The notes under the pieces were generated by a model, which saw only the letters and a program-made list of their open reading frames with translations, was not told the origin of the DNA and did no database searches. Shown here piece by piece: positions 50,205 to 58,756 of a DNA stretch of 64,000 nt; positions within the stretch are counted from its first letter, which is position 1, and each line of letters opens with the position of its first letter. Position numbers and translations under genes: made by a program. The DNA is from Leptolyngbya sp. PCC 7375 (GTDB taxonomy: Bacteria > Cyanobacteriota > Cyanobacteriia > Phormidesmidales > Phormidesmidaceae), in assembly GCF_000316115.1 (NCBI RefSeq), contig NZ_JH993797.1, forward strand, positions 6,049,961 through 6,113,960, read 5' to 3'.

Positions 50205-51059
50205 TTGCTAGGTCTGTTCATCCATATCATCGATATTGCCCTTGTTCTCGTTCTCATCTACCTAATGCTGGTGGTTATTGGCGAGCGCCGTAACCTATGG
50301 ATGATTCGAGGACTTATTGTGCTGATGCTGGCAGCCGTTCTTAGCCATGCGCTAAAGCTATCGCTGCTTGGTTTTGTGCTGACTAATTTATCCTTTGGGG
50401 CCGCTGTGGCCATGGCCCTGATGCTACAAGCAGAAATTCGTCGATTTTTAGAACTGCTGGGACGGGGTGAACTTATTCAGCTGTTTTCTCCCACCAGTCG
50501 CCCCACATCCAGACCAGACGGTGTGATTGATGAACTGGTGGATGCCGTTCGGGAACTCTCTCAAAAACGTACGGGAGCGCTGATGATTTTAGAACTTGGC
50601 CCCCCCATTGATGAAAATGATTTCTCGGTTCCTGGAGTACGGCTGAACGCAGATCTATCCAAGGAACTGATTCAGACTATTTTCCAAACCAGTACCTTGC
50701 TCCATGACGGTGCTATTCTCATCCGTGCTTCTCGGATTGTAGCCGCCGGGGTCATTCTGCCCATTTCAGAAAGAATTGCCTCAAGACAGTTGGGGACTCG
50801 CCACAGGGCCGCCATGGGGATTACTGAACGCATTGAAAATTGCCTGTGTATAGTCGTTTCTGAAGAAACGGGTTCTATTTCCATTGCCCAACGGGGTCGC
50901 TTGAATCGCCCCCTGACTAGCAACCGACTGAGGGAGCTACTACAGGAACAATTCACACCTCTGGTAGAAAGCGACACTGTTGCCCCCGAATTGCTCAATC
51001 TCGGTCGTCGGTTGACCGGGCTATGGAAATGGGCTGGACAGTTACTGGATAGACGTTAG
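50205..51059 (+). CDS. cdaA: Diadenylate cyclase CdaA
   Basis: A 284-residue c-di-AMP synthase. Three membrane spans (about residues 5-80) precede the DAC domain with the catalytic HDGAILIRASRI (about 167-178) and the TRHRAAMGITE motif (about 203-213). Both motifs are intact. The start is TTG at 50205, because a stop lies four bases before it (50199-50201) and the first ATG (50262) falls within the first span. The GVILP and the C-terminal helices are as in CdaA. c-di-AMP controls potassium and osmotic balance and, in cyanobacteria, the night response. Confidence 0.93.
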   Translation: MLGLFIHIIDIALVLVLIYLMLVVIGERRNLWMIRGLIVLMLAAVLSHALKLSLLGFVLTNLSFGAAVAMALMLQAEIRRFLELLGRGELIQLFSPTSRPTSRPDGVIDELVDAVRELSQKRTGALMILELGPPIDENDFSVPGVRLNADLSKELIQTIFQTSTLLHDGAILIRASRIVAAGVILPISERIASRQLGTRHRAAMGITERIENCLCIVVSEETGSISIAQRGRLNRPLTSNRLRELLQEQFTPLVESDTVAPELLNLGRRLTGLWKWAGQLLDRR

Positions 51060-51223
51060 ATATCTGGATATCTAGAGTTTTTCAGGTTTATTTTAGATCT
51101 CTGCTCAGGCCGTTACAAATGGGGCAGATTAAGTAAAAAAGCTAACAAACACGCCTCATCTTAAAAATGGTTATGATGTAATAAGCACTAAGCATATATA
51201 CGCAGTGAGTGAAGGGTATTTCC

Positions 51224-51532
51224 ATGTCAGCCAGCCAATCTTCCCAGGAAAAAGAGCAAACTCCCTTGTCAGAACGGGAATTGCAGATTGTTGAGCTGGT
51301 TGCCGCTGGCTTAACTAATCAAGAAATCTCAACTGAGCTTGATATTAGTAAGCGCACCGTTGATAACCACATCAGTAATGTTCTAAATAAAACAGCCACC
51401 GGTAATCGGGTGGCATTGGTCCGTTGGGCTCTGAAGTGGGGCAAGGTCTGCATCGATGATGTTAACTGTTGCAATCTGCCCACTACTAATGGTCAGCATC
51501 TGTCCAATGGCCAGCAGGAGCTAGTGTCTTAA
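51224..51532 (+). CDS. pedR: LuxR-type regulator, PedR-like
   Basis: A 102-residue protein that is little more than a LuxR/GerE HTH: LSERELQIVELVAAGLTNQE then ISTELDISKRTVDNHISNVL (about residues 14-55). It lacks a receiver. The C-terminal VRWALKWGKVCIDDVNCCNL has three cysteines, the pattern of PedR, a redox-responsive regulator under control of photosynthetic electron transport in Synechocystis. The start at 51224 is preferred over 51209, as the family starts near MSxx. Identification rests on size and the cysteine tail. Confidence 0.75.
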   Translation: MSASQSSQEKEQTPLSERELQIVELVAAGLTNQEISTELDISKRTVDNHISNVLNKTATGNRVALVRWALKWGKVCIDDVNCCNLPTTNGQHLSNGQQELVS

Positions 51533-51655
51533 ACCAAAGTTGCCATCTGTGGTCTCTTCTGCGGAAAAATCTAATTCTGGTTGTGGATAAAGTTTAAGCT
51601 GGCGATCATTTGATAGGGTGGGCAATGCCCACTGCAAATTTTTAACAGTTCACTA

Positions 51656-52936
51656 ATGAGCAATATCCAGGCACTGCGAGGTACCCGTGACATTCTGCCC
51701 GATGAGGTAACGGTGTGGCAGCATGTGGAATCAGTAGCTCGTGATATTCTCAATCGCGCTGCCTATCGAGAAATTCGCCCACCCATGTTTGAGCAAACAG
51801 AGTTGTTTGCTCGGGGCATTGGTGAGGCCACCGATGTCGTTGGTAAGGAAATGTACTCCTTTGAAGATCGGGGAGGACGCTCCATTACACTGCGGCCAGA
51901 AATTACTGCTGGTCTTGTGCGGGCCTTTATTAGTAATAAGTTGTACGCGAGCGGCGGTGTACAGCGTCTATGGCATACGGGGCCAGCTTTTCGTTATGAG
52001 CGTCCTCAAAAAGGACGGCAGCGACAGTTTCATCAGCTAGATGTAGAAATTTTGGGTAGTCGCGATCCACGGGCGGATGTGGAGGTGATTGCGATCGCAA
52101 CCGACATCCTCCAAAGCCTGGGTTTAAAGTCTCTGACCTTGGATCTCAACTCAGTCGGTAGCGGAGCCGATCGCCAAGCCTATCGCGATGCTTTAGTGAA
52201 CTACCTCACCCCTTACAGAGATGAACTTGACGGTGATTCCCAAGCTCGTCTAACGCGAAATCCCTTGCGTATTCTGGATAGTAAAGACAGTCGCACCCAG
52301 GAAATTGTCAACGATGCCCCCAGTTTACTGGATCATCTGAGTGATGATTCCCAGCGTCACTTTAACCAGGTGCAACAGCAGCTCAGTGCCCTGGGCATTG
52401 ACTTCACTATTAATCCTCGGTTAGTGCGAGGTCTTGACTACTACACCCACACTGCCTTTGAAATTATGTCAGCGGATCTTGGAGCCCAGGCTACAGTCTG
52501 CGGTGGTGGTCGCTATGATGGTTTAGTCCAACAGTTGGGTGGCCCAGACGTTCCGGCCATTGGCTTTGCCATTGGTTTAGAACGACTCACCATTCTGCTT
52601 CAGCAACTGCAAAGTACACCGGTCCCTGCCTTAGATTTCTACATCGTTTCCCGGGGTGAAAAAGCAGAGCCTGCGACTACAGTCCTTGCTCAGCAGCTTC
52701 GCCATGCAGGATTTTCGGTAGAAATCGACTTGAGTGCTAGTGCCTTTGGTAAACAGTTTAAACGGGCTGATCGCAGCGGCGCTATTGGCTGTTTGATTCT
52801 GGGGGACGCCGAAGCTGAAGCGAACACTGTACAGCTAAAGTGGTTGAGTTCGGGAGACCAGTCAGAACTGTCTCAAACTGATTTAATTAGACAGGCTGAC
52901 AGTCTAAAAAACAAACTTGCAACCTTGCGCCAGTAA
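51656..52936 (+). CDS. hisS: Histidine-tRNA ligase
   Basis: A 426-residue class II synthetase. Motif 1 lies near residues 40-60, motif 2 is RYERPQKGRQRQFHQLDVE (about 111-129), the histidine motifs are LVRGLDYYTHTAFE (about 258-271) and GGGRYDGL (about 283-290), and motif 3 is AIGFAIGLERL (about 300-310). The C-terminal anticodon-binding domain is complete. The ATG at 51656 directly follows a 120-bp spacer after pedR; the two are on the same strand. Confidence 0.97.
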   Translation: MSNIQALRGTRDILPDEVTVWQHVESVARDILNRAAYREIRPPMFEQTELFARGIGEATDVVGKEMYSFEDRGGRSITLRPEITAGLVRAFISNKLYASGGVQRLWHTGPAFRYERPQKGRQRQFHQLDVEILGSRDPRADVEVIAIATDILQSLGLKSLTLDLNSVGSGADRQAYRDALVNYLTPYRDELDGDSQARLTRNPLRILDSKDSRTQEIVNDAPSLLDHLSDDSQRHFNQVQQQLSALGIDFTINPRLVRGLDYYTHTAFEIMSADLGAQATVCGGGRYDGLVQQLGGPDVPAIGFAIGLERLTILLQQLQSTPVPALDFYIVSRGEKAEPATTVLAQQLRHAGFSVEIDLSASAFGKQFKRADRSGAIGCLILGDAEAEANTVQLKWLSSGDQSELSQTDLIRQADSLKNKLATLRQ

Positions 52937-52995
52937 TAGAATTAGAGCTATTAGCCCATGTACAGACGTTGCCTGGAACGTCTCTTCACCCATTT

Positions 52996-53544
52996 ATGTC
53001 AAGACTAGAGGTCACCACCACCTATCTAGAAATGCTGTCCGTGAGTCAGATTAACCCTGCCTCGCCCACGCCCATCACCCTGACAGAAGCTGTTGTTCCA
53101 TGTCCAGAATTCCAACGATTCCTTTACACCGCAGTGGGAGGATCATGGTACTGGATGGACCGCCTGCGTTGGACCTACCAACAGTGGGCCGATTATCTCA
53201 ACCAAGAGTCCGTTTGTGTCTGGGTTGGCTATGTCAACGGTGTACCAGCAGGCTACTTTGAGCTGTCAAAACAACCCGATCTCAGTGCCAAAATTGAGTA
53301 TTTTGGTCTCTTGCCTCAATTTATTGGTCAAGGCCACGGGGGCTATCTTCTAACCCTGGCTCTCAAAACAGCCTGGGAACTCACCTCAACACGGGTCTGG
53401 GTGCATACCAACTCCATTGATGGTCCCCATGCCCTAAAAAATTATCAGGCGCGGGGGTTGATCATTTATGACCAACAGCGACATATTTTTGACTTGCCCC
53501 AAAGCTCACCAGGGCCATGGCCTGGAGCCCGTAGCCCTCACTAA
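52996..53544 (+). CDS. GNAT family N-acetyltransferase
   Basis: A 182-residue acetyltransferase. Visible are YFELSKQPDLSAKIEYFGLL, the acetyl-CoA loop QFIGQGHGGYLLTLAL (about residues 113-128) and VWVHTNSIDGPHALKNYQAR (about 139-158), with the final strand RGLIIYDQQ. The ATG at 52996 is chosen; an in-frame ATG at 52969 would add nine residues. The acceptor is unknown. It follows hisS by 59 bp. Confidence 0.82.
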   Translation: MSRLEVTTTYLEMLSVSQINPASPTPITLTEAVVPCPEFQRFLYTAVGGSWYWMDRLRWTYQQWADYLNQESVCVWVGYVNGVPAGYFELSKQPDLSAKIEYFGLLPQFIGQGHGGYLLTLALKTAWELTSTRVWVHTNSIDGPHALKNYQARGLIIYDQQRHIFDLPQSSPGPWPGARSPH

Positions 53545-53555
53545 AAGTACTAGAC

Positions 53556-53594
53556 ACAATTACTCCAGAGACAATTACTCCAGAGACAATTACT
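53556..53594. repeat. 15-bp tandem repeat
   Basis: ACAATTACTCCAGAG twice in a row (53556-53585) plus nine bases of a third copy. Non-coding, between the GNAT and DUF5671 genes. Confidence 0.9.
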
Positions 53595-53667
53595 AAGAAA
53601 TATCCTCACTTCCGTCACAGGCTCCAATGGCGATGCTAGCGTAAACGGAATCAAAGGCTAATTTAGA

Positions 53668-54375
53668 GTGTCCATGGCCCAAGATCCATCTAACGATATA
53701 TCCGATAATTCTCCTCAGACCCCATTAAACCAGCCTAAAACCCGTTCAGAGCTGGTAAATTTTATCGCAGCCGCTCGCAGTCGAGGAGCCTCCGATGAGT
53801 TTATTAGTAGCCTACTACGCAATTTTGGCTGGCCCCAAAGAGAGATTGAGCGTGCCTATTTTGTCGTCTATGAAGAGTTAGTGGGCATGCCCATTCCTGC
53901 TCCCTCTGGTGGTCAAGGGGAAGCGGCGCAAGATGCCTTTATCTATCTGCTTTCGTTTGTCACGTTAGGGATTTGGACCCAAGCGCTGGGAGAAATTGGG
54001 TTTATTTTGATCAACCATGTCACCCTAGATCCCCTTGCCCCTCCCTATCGCGACTTGTCATCGAAGGTGGCGTTTTGCTTGGCCCGTCTGTTAGTGGCCT
54101 ATCCGGTATATTTGCTGTTGATGCGCATTATTCTTAAGGATCTGGCTGTCTATCGCGAAAAAACCTACTCCGGCGTACGCAAGTGGCTCACCTACATAGC
54201 GTTACTCATAGTTGCCTTGGTGGGCATTAGCACTGTGATAGTCTTTCTCGCATCGTTTTTCAGTGGCGACTTCACCCTCCGACTTTTGCTCAAGGTGTTG
54301 GTCATCTTAGCCATTGACGGCAGCATCTTAACTTATTACTACCAATGGGTTCAACGACGTCCGGCCCAGGCCTAA
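53668..54375 (+). CDS. DUF5671-like membrane protein
   Basis: A 235-residue protein. A polar N terminus (SELVNFIAAARSRGASDEFI, about residues 27-46) forms a small helical domain with FGWPQREIERAY, followed by four membrane spans (about 88-110, 130-152, 170-195 and 200-225). The start is GTG at 53668 or ATG at 53674; the latter has no better ribosome site. DUF5671 is a guess from the helix-plus-four-span layout. Function unknown. Confidence 0.65.
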   Translation: MSMAQDPSNDISDNSPQTPLNQPKTRSELVNFIAAARSRGASDEFISSLLRNFGWPQREIERAYFVVYEELVGMPIPAPSGGQGEAAQDAFIYLLSFVTLGIWTQALGEIGFILINHVTLDPLAPPYRDLSSKVAFCLARLLVAYPVYLLLMRIILKDLAVYREKTYSGVRKWLTYIALLIVALVGISTVIVFLASFFSGDFTLRLLLKVLVILAIDGSILTYYYQWVQRRPAQA

Positions 54376-54418
54376 CTCCCCCTTCGATAGGCTCAGGGCA
54401 AGTTGCCCAATACCTACC

Positions 54419-54856
54419 TTGACCACTATGAACCATTCAGCATTTGATCGAACTTTTGTCACCCTGGCGACTGTCGCTGTCGCCGCTGGGGTCATAGCCG
54501 GTTTTTGGGTATTGGGCACCCCGAGCCAACAACGGCTGATTAAAAGCGATCAACAGCGGTTAGCAGATTTAACTGCGATCGCAAATACCCTTCACCTTTA
54601 CTGGCAAAGTCAAGACCAAGAAGAATACGTCCTGCCCGACATCCTAAACCCTGACGATCAGCGTCAAGATCCCATTACTCAAGAGCCCTATGACTATAGC
54701 AAAGTTGACGAGAATCTATACCAGCTTTGCGCTAACTTTGCCACCGATAGCAGTACCTACAAGTTAGCCAATGCCAATAACGAAAACTGGCAACACCCTG
54801 AAGGATTTTACTGCTTCAAATTAGAAATTAGTCAACAGCCCCCCTCTCTCTATTAA
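54419..54856 (+). CDS. Hypothetical protein with N-terminal anchor
   Basis: A 145-residue protein with one hydrophobic segment (about residues 12-33) and a soluble C-terminal part likely on the far side of the membrane: QQRLADLTAIANTLHLYWQS, DPITQEPYDYSKVDENLYQL and CANFATDSSTY. The phrase DPITxEPYxY with the preceding helix is reminiscent of pseudopilin-like proteins, which have the same anchor-helix-strand plan. Two cysteines might form a disulfide. The start is ATG at 54419 or 54428. It lies 43 bp after the DUF5671 gene, so probably co-transcribed. Confidence 0.65.
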   Translation: MTTMNHSAFDRTFVTLATVAVAAGVIAGFWVLGTPSQQRLIKSDQQRLADLTAIANTLHLYWQSQDQEEYVLPDILNPDDQRQDPITQEPYDYSKVDENLYQLCANFATDSSTYKLANANNENWQHPEGFYCFKLEISQQPPSLY

Positions 54857-55026
54857 CCATTTCAAGATTAGAGAAATTAGAAAATCTATGGCATGATTCA
54901 AAGCCATCACGGCAGGTTCAGCCGATTTTCAGGAAATTTTCAGCTGTGTAGGCGTTAATAACAGCAGCCTAACCGCCTAAAATCAGACCTCTATCTCACC
55001 CCTTCGTTTTCTTTTAGGAGAATTAC

Positions 55027-55995
55027 ATGAGCTACCTTGAAACCACAGCTAAGTTCTATAGTGACGTGGCCGAAGACCCCATGGTAGGACTGTGCTGTGT
55101 CCAGAGCACCCCATTGCAGCTACCGGACTTAAATGTTCCTACCCTGATGCAGGAAATGAACTACGGTTGCGGTACAACCGTCCATCCGTCCGAATTATCA
55201 AGTGACCCTACCGTGCTCTATGTTGGCGTTGGTGGTGGCATTGAAGCCTTACAATTTGCCTATTTTTCACGGCGACCCCAGGGCGTCATTGCTGTGGATC
55301 CTGTAGATGCGATGAGGGATGCAGCCCAGCGCAATCTAGCCATCGCTGCCGAAGAAAACGACTGGTTTGACCCCAGCTTTGTCGACCTTCGTAAAGGTGA
55401 TGCATTTGATTTGCCCATCCCCGACAATTCCGTCGATGTGATGGCACAGAACTGTCTGTTCAACATTTTTGAACCGGCGGATCTAGTCCGGGCTCTAAAA
55501 GAAGCCTATCGAGTGATTAAACCTGGCGGTCGTTTGGTCATGAGTGATCCCATTGCCACTCGCCCAATCCCCCCTCACTTGCAAGCAGACGAACGGTTGC
55601 GGGCTCTATGCCTGTCGGGAGCCCTCACCTATAACGAGTATATTCAGGCTTTAATTGACACGGGGTTTGGCCAGGTGGAAATCCGAACCCGTCGCCCCTA
55701 CCGTCTACTGGGCAAAGAAACCTACAACCTAGATCAACCCCTATTGCTAGAAAGCTTAGACTCAGTTGCGTTCAAGGTTCCCCTTCCTCCTGATGGGGCC
55801 TGTGTCTTTACTGGCAAAACAGCTGTCTATGCTGGCACAGAAGAGTACCTTGACGATCAGTCCGGACATATCATGCAGCCAGGTATTCCCCTGGCAGTAT
55901 GCGACAAAACTGCAGCTAATCTGGCCAGCAAGTTCCCTAATGAGATTGTTTTAACCCCATCCACCTGGTTCTATGACGGAGGGGGGTGTTGCTAA
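55027..55995 (+). CDS. arsM: Arsenosugar biosynthesis arsenite methyltransferase
   Basis: A 322-residue SAM methyltransferase of the ArsM type. CCVQSTPLQLPDLNVP and EMNYGCGTTVHP near residues 23-60 precede the Rossmann core (VLYVGVGGGIEALQ, about 65-78; VIAVDPVDAM; DNSVDVMAQNCLFN; EAYRVIKPGGRLVMSDP). The C-terminal region (VFTGKTAVYAG) ends in GGGCC. Cysteines near 23-24, near 50 and at the C terminus are the likely arsenic ligands. It methylates arsenite, a step towards arsenosugars in cyanobacteria. GGAG lies seven bases before the ATG. The last four bases overlap the convergent gene. Confidence 0.92.
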   Translation: MSYLETTAKFYSDVAEDPMVGLCCVQSTPLQLPDLNVPTLMQEMNYGCGTTVHPSELSSDPTVLYVGVGGGIEALQFAYFSRRPQGVIAVDPVDAMRDAAQRNLAIAAEENDWFDPSFVDLRKGDAFDLPIPDNSVDVMAQNCLFNIFEPADLVRALKEAYRVIKPGGRLVMSDPIATRPIPPHLQADERLRALCLSGALTYNEYIQALIDTGFGQVEIRTRRPYRLLGKETYNLDQPLLLESLDSVAFKVPLPPDGACVFTGKTAVYAGTEEYLDDQSGHIMQPGIPLAVCDKTAANLASKFPNEIVLTPSTWFYDGGGCC

Positions 55996-56564
55996 CCTAG
56001 ACGGCGCGTTAGCCAGCAGCCACAGCCCACTGTGGCAAAGCCTAACCAAACAGACGGCTCTGGCACCGACTGCCTATTTGGGCTAGTCGAGTTGGGGGGC
56101 AATGCATGATTAACAGTGTCTCCTCGGTAAAGATTTGCCCCCACAACATATCCAAATTCACTGTTGTCAATCGCAAATCCATCCACTGCGACATCGTTAA
56201 TAAGCGGAATTTCTGCAGGGTTATTACCTAACCGAGAAACGATATAGGTGATACCCATAAACTGGCCATCTTGAAAGTTGACTTTTGGAGAGTTAGCATC
56301 AATATCTAAAACATCATTGTCATCAGTAAATGTGATGCCGCCAAAATCAAAGATAATTGACGTAGGCCGAACAGTTTCGTAACTCTCATCCAGTAAACTC
56401 GTGACATCAACGGATGTTAATCCTATATAGCGCTCTCCTGCGAGGGGGCCGGATGTAACATCTACAGTGAAGTCATAGGAAACAGTTTGAGCAAAAGCTA
56501 CTTGTGCCTTAAAGAATGTCAATATGGCAGTTGTTGCCGCCATCAAACAAACGCGATTCATCAT
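55992..56564 (-). CDS. PEP-CTERM exported protein
   Basis: A 190-residue protein with a signal peptide (about residues 1-25, ending VAFAQ), a beta-rich middle with YDFTVDVTSGPLAGERYIGL and ITFTDDNDVLDID, and a C-terminal PEP-CTERM signal SVPEPSVWLGFATVGCGCWL followed by TRRLG. This is a classic sorting signal for exosortase. The passenger pattern (FxVDVTSGPLAGxxYxG) is common among cyanobacterial and proteobacterial PEP-CTERM proteins. It overlaps arsM convergently by four bases. No exosortase gene is in the window. Confidence 0.88.
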   Translation of the reverse strand: MMNRVCLMAATTAILTFFKAQVAFAQTVSYDFTVDVTSGPLAGERYIGLTSVDVTSLLDESYETVRPTSIIFDFGGITFTDDNDVLDIDANSPKVNFQDGQFMGITYIVSRLGNNPAEIPLINDVAVDGFAIDNSEFGYVVGANLYRGDTVNHALPPNSTSPNRQSVPEPSVWLGFATVGCGCWLTRRLG

Positions 56565-57026
56565 TACAAGATCACCTTAGCTCAGTCAATTTATGGTCTC
56601 TAAACATCTCTAAATCCTGTATGTATACCCTAAAGGAGAGTCATAACAAAAACGCCAGTAACAACAAGGAAGTTTGATGAGTGTTTATTTAAACTTGTAG
56701 TCAACTATTCTGAAAAATTGCGGACTTGAAAAACAAGAGGGAGTCCGACAAAAGATATTAAGTACTATTTTTTTCAGCCTAATGTCGGATTACATCCTTG
56801 AAAAACAAGGGGGAGTCCAACAAAAGATATTAAGTACTATTTTTTTCAGCCTAATGTCGGATTACATAATAGTTGTGGCAGTCATGAAGCCCTGGGCGTA
56901 CTATTGAACTGTTGGCAAACAAATCTGCCTTGTGTCTAGCAACAGCTATGTGCGCCAAGCCATAAGTTCTGAGCGGCACCGTAGATCTCAGGGCCATGTA
57001 TTCCATCGATAAAACAATGACGAACA
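56565..57026. other. Divergent intergenic region
   Basis: About 460 bp between the divergent PEP-CTERM gene and sdhB, largely taken up by the 72-bp duplication. No gene seen. Confidence 0.4.
56725..56868. repeat. 72-bp tandem duplication
   Basis: Two adjacent copies, 56725-56796 and 56797-56868, differ at only three positions. Each has TTGAAAAACAAG, a run AGTACTATTTTTTTCAGCC and TGTCGGATTACAT. In the first copy TCCGACA and TGTCGGA can pair; one change in the second breaks this. It lies upstream of the PEP-CTERM gene on one side and of sdhB on the other. Confidence 0.92.
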
Positions 57027-57764
57027 ATGCAGCTAACGCTTAAGGTTTGGCGACAGGCAGCTCCTGATCAGTCGGGGCATCTAGAGGACTATCGCCTTTC
57101 AGGCGTATCTCCCGATATGTCCTTTCTAGAATTACTTGATTTACTCAATGAACAGCTCACAGTATCGGGGCAAGAGCCGGTGGAATTTGATCACGATTGT
57201 AGAGAGGGAATTTGTGGCTCTTGTGACCTGATGATCAATGGTCAGGCCCATGGACCAGAGCGGCGTACTGCGACTTGCCAACTGTATATGCGTAACTTCA
57301 AAGATGGGGATACCATCGTCATCGAGCCTTGGAGGGCTCAGGCATTCCCAGTTGTTAAAGACTTAGTGGTAGATCGCAGTGCGTTTGACCGGATCATGGC
57401 AGCCGGGGGCTTTGTATCTGTAAAAACCGGGTCTGCGCCTGAAGCTAATAGTCTTCCTGTTGCCCCTGGTAAAGCGCAAACGGCCTTTGATTATGCCACC
57501 TGTATTGGCTGTGGAGCCTGTGTAGCGGCCTGCCCCAATGCGTCTGCCGCCCTATTTACTGCGGCGAAGGTGGCTCATCTGTCTTTACTTCCCCAGGGAC
57601 ATCCCGAACGCCGTCAACGTGTCATCAACATGACTGAACAAATGACAGCCGAAGGCTTTGGTGATTGCTCTAACCACGGAGAATGCCAGGCGGTCTGTCC
57701 TAAGGGAATTTCGATTGATGCGATCGCAACCATGCGCCGCGAATACTTCAAGACCATTTTTTAA
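57027..57764 (+). CDS. sdhB: Succinate dehydrogenase/fumarate reductase iron-sulfur subunit
   Basis: A 245-residue protein with the plant-type [2Fe-2S] site CREGICGSCDL (about residues 58-68) plus a later Cys in RTATCQLY, the [4Fe-4S] motif CIGCGACVAACP (about 156-167) and the final cluster CSNHGECQAVCPKGI (about 213-227). All ligands are present. It transfers electrons from the flavoprotein subunit to quinone in the thylakoid or plasma membrane. No sdhA or sdhC is beside it, which is usual in cyanobacteria. A palindrome separates it from the convergent peroxiredoxin gene. Confidence 0.93.
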   Translation: MQLTLKVWRQAAPDQSGHLEDYRLSGVSPDMSFLELLDLLNEQLTVSGQEPVEFDHDCREGICGSCDLMINGQAHGPERRTATCQLYMRNFKDGDTIVIEPWRAQAFPVVKDLVVDRSAFDRIMAAGGFVSVKTGSAPEANSLPVAPGKAQTAFDYATCIGCGACVAACPNASAALFTAAKVAHLSLLPQGHPERRQRVINMTEQMTAEGFGDCSNHGECQAVCPKGISIDAIATMRREYFKTIF

Positions 57765-57812
57765 TGCCTATCATCCAATCGTGGGTGATCCAAATCGTAA
57801 AGCCATACCCCA

Positions 57813-57852
57813 AATCGTGTGGGGACGTTCCATGGAACGTCCCCACACGATT
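57813..57852. repeat. 40-bp perfect palindrome between convergent genes
   Basis: AATCGTGTGGGGACGTTCCA followed by its exact complement. It fills the gap between the stops of sdhB and the peroxiredoxin gene and would form a 40-base hairpin in either transcript, but has no T run. It shares CGTTCCATGGAACG with 42743-42774. Confidence 0.9.
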
Positions 57853-57853
57853 A

Positions 57854-58411
57854 TTAGGCCTGGAGCTCGTCCAATCGGGCCAGGACCTCTTGGCTATGGA
57901 TCGCCGGGCGCACACCGAGAAAACGCTCGCGCATGGTCCCATCTGGATCAATTAGATAAGTATGGCGCATCGACATGGGTTTCATCCAAGACCCATAGGT
58001 ACGGCTCACCGCACCATCAGTATCTGCCAGTAAGGGAAACTTTAAGCCTTCGGAATCACAAAATTCAGCATGGCTATCCACATCGTCAGCGCTGACACCA
58101 ATAACCTGGGTCTTGCGCTCAATAAACTCTGGTAAATCTCGCTGAAAGCGTTGTGCTTCCAACGTGCAACCAGGGGTAAAGTCCTTGGGGTAGAAATAGA
58201 GAACAACCCACTGTCCCAAATAATCTGTTAGGGAAATTTCCCCATCGCCTACATTTGTGGGGAGCGTAAAGGCAGGAGCAGGCTCCCCCAACGGCACTTG
58301 TTCACCACCGAGAGCTTGGGCCGGTAATGATGGCCCCAAAATCAGCACACCCACCAATAGCACCGACAAAGCCAGACGGCAAATACAACGACGGACAAAC
58401 GAAAGCGTCAT
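57854..58411 (-). CDS. Peroxiredoxin (PrxQ/BCP type), exported
   Basis: A 185-residue thiol peroxidase. After a signal peptide (about residues 1-35, ending AQALG) come PAFTLPTNVGDGEISL, the active site YPKDFTPGCTLEAQRFQRD with peroxidatic Cys (about 82), VIGVSADDVDSHAEFCDSEG and SMRHTYLIDPDGTMRE. The usual PrxQ resolving Cys five residues after the peroxidatic one is missing (Gln there); another Cys in EFCDSE could serve. The ATG at 58411 is preferred; the frame to 58480 adds an unlikely leader. It probably acts in the periplasm or thylakoid lumen. Confidence 0.87.
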   Translation of the reverse strand: MTLSFVRRCICRLALSVLLVGVLILGPSLPAQALGGEQVPLGEPAPAFTLPTNVGDGEISLTDYLGQWVVLYFYPKDFTPGCTLEAQRFQRDLPEFIERKTQVIGVSADDVDSHAEFCDSEGLKFPLLADTDGAVSRTYGSWMKPMSMRHTYLIDPDGTMRERFLGVRPAIHSQEVLARLDELQA

Positions 58412-58505
58412 AACAAACAACAGCAAAGCAAATACTTTACTTAAGTTAACATTTCTGGCCAAGCTCACAGGGTGTCTCAAACACTAAGGAAATTAGATGA
58501 GATAC

Positions 58506-58549
58506 AAAAAAAAGAAGGTTCGAAGTTAAACTTCGAACCTTCTTTTTTT
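58506..58549. terminator. Strong bidirectional terminator by tRNA-fMet
   Basis: A perfect stem of about 19 bp with GAAGGTTCGAAG/CTTCGAACCTTC at its core and A8/T7 flanks, loop TTAAA. It lies seven bases beyond the tRNA 3' end and can end transcription in both directions. Confidence 0.9.
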
Positions 58550-58555
58550 CTTAAG

Positions 58556-58629
<74 letters not shown>

Positions 58630-58756
58630 TCAGCGCTTTACTACTATAGCTATGGGTTGTGTAAAGTGCAATACTTTTTTGCCATTAATTTTTTATCCCC
58701 AGATTTTTTCATATCTAATTCTGCCAAAAGCCCATGACAGTAGGCTTTTCAAGAAA

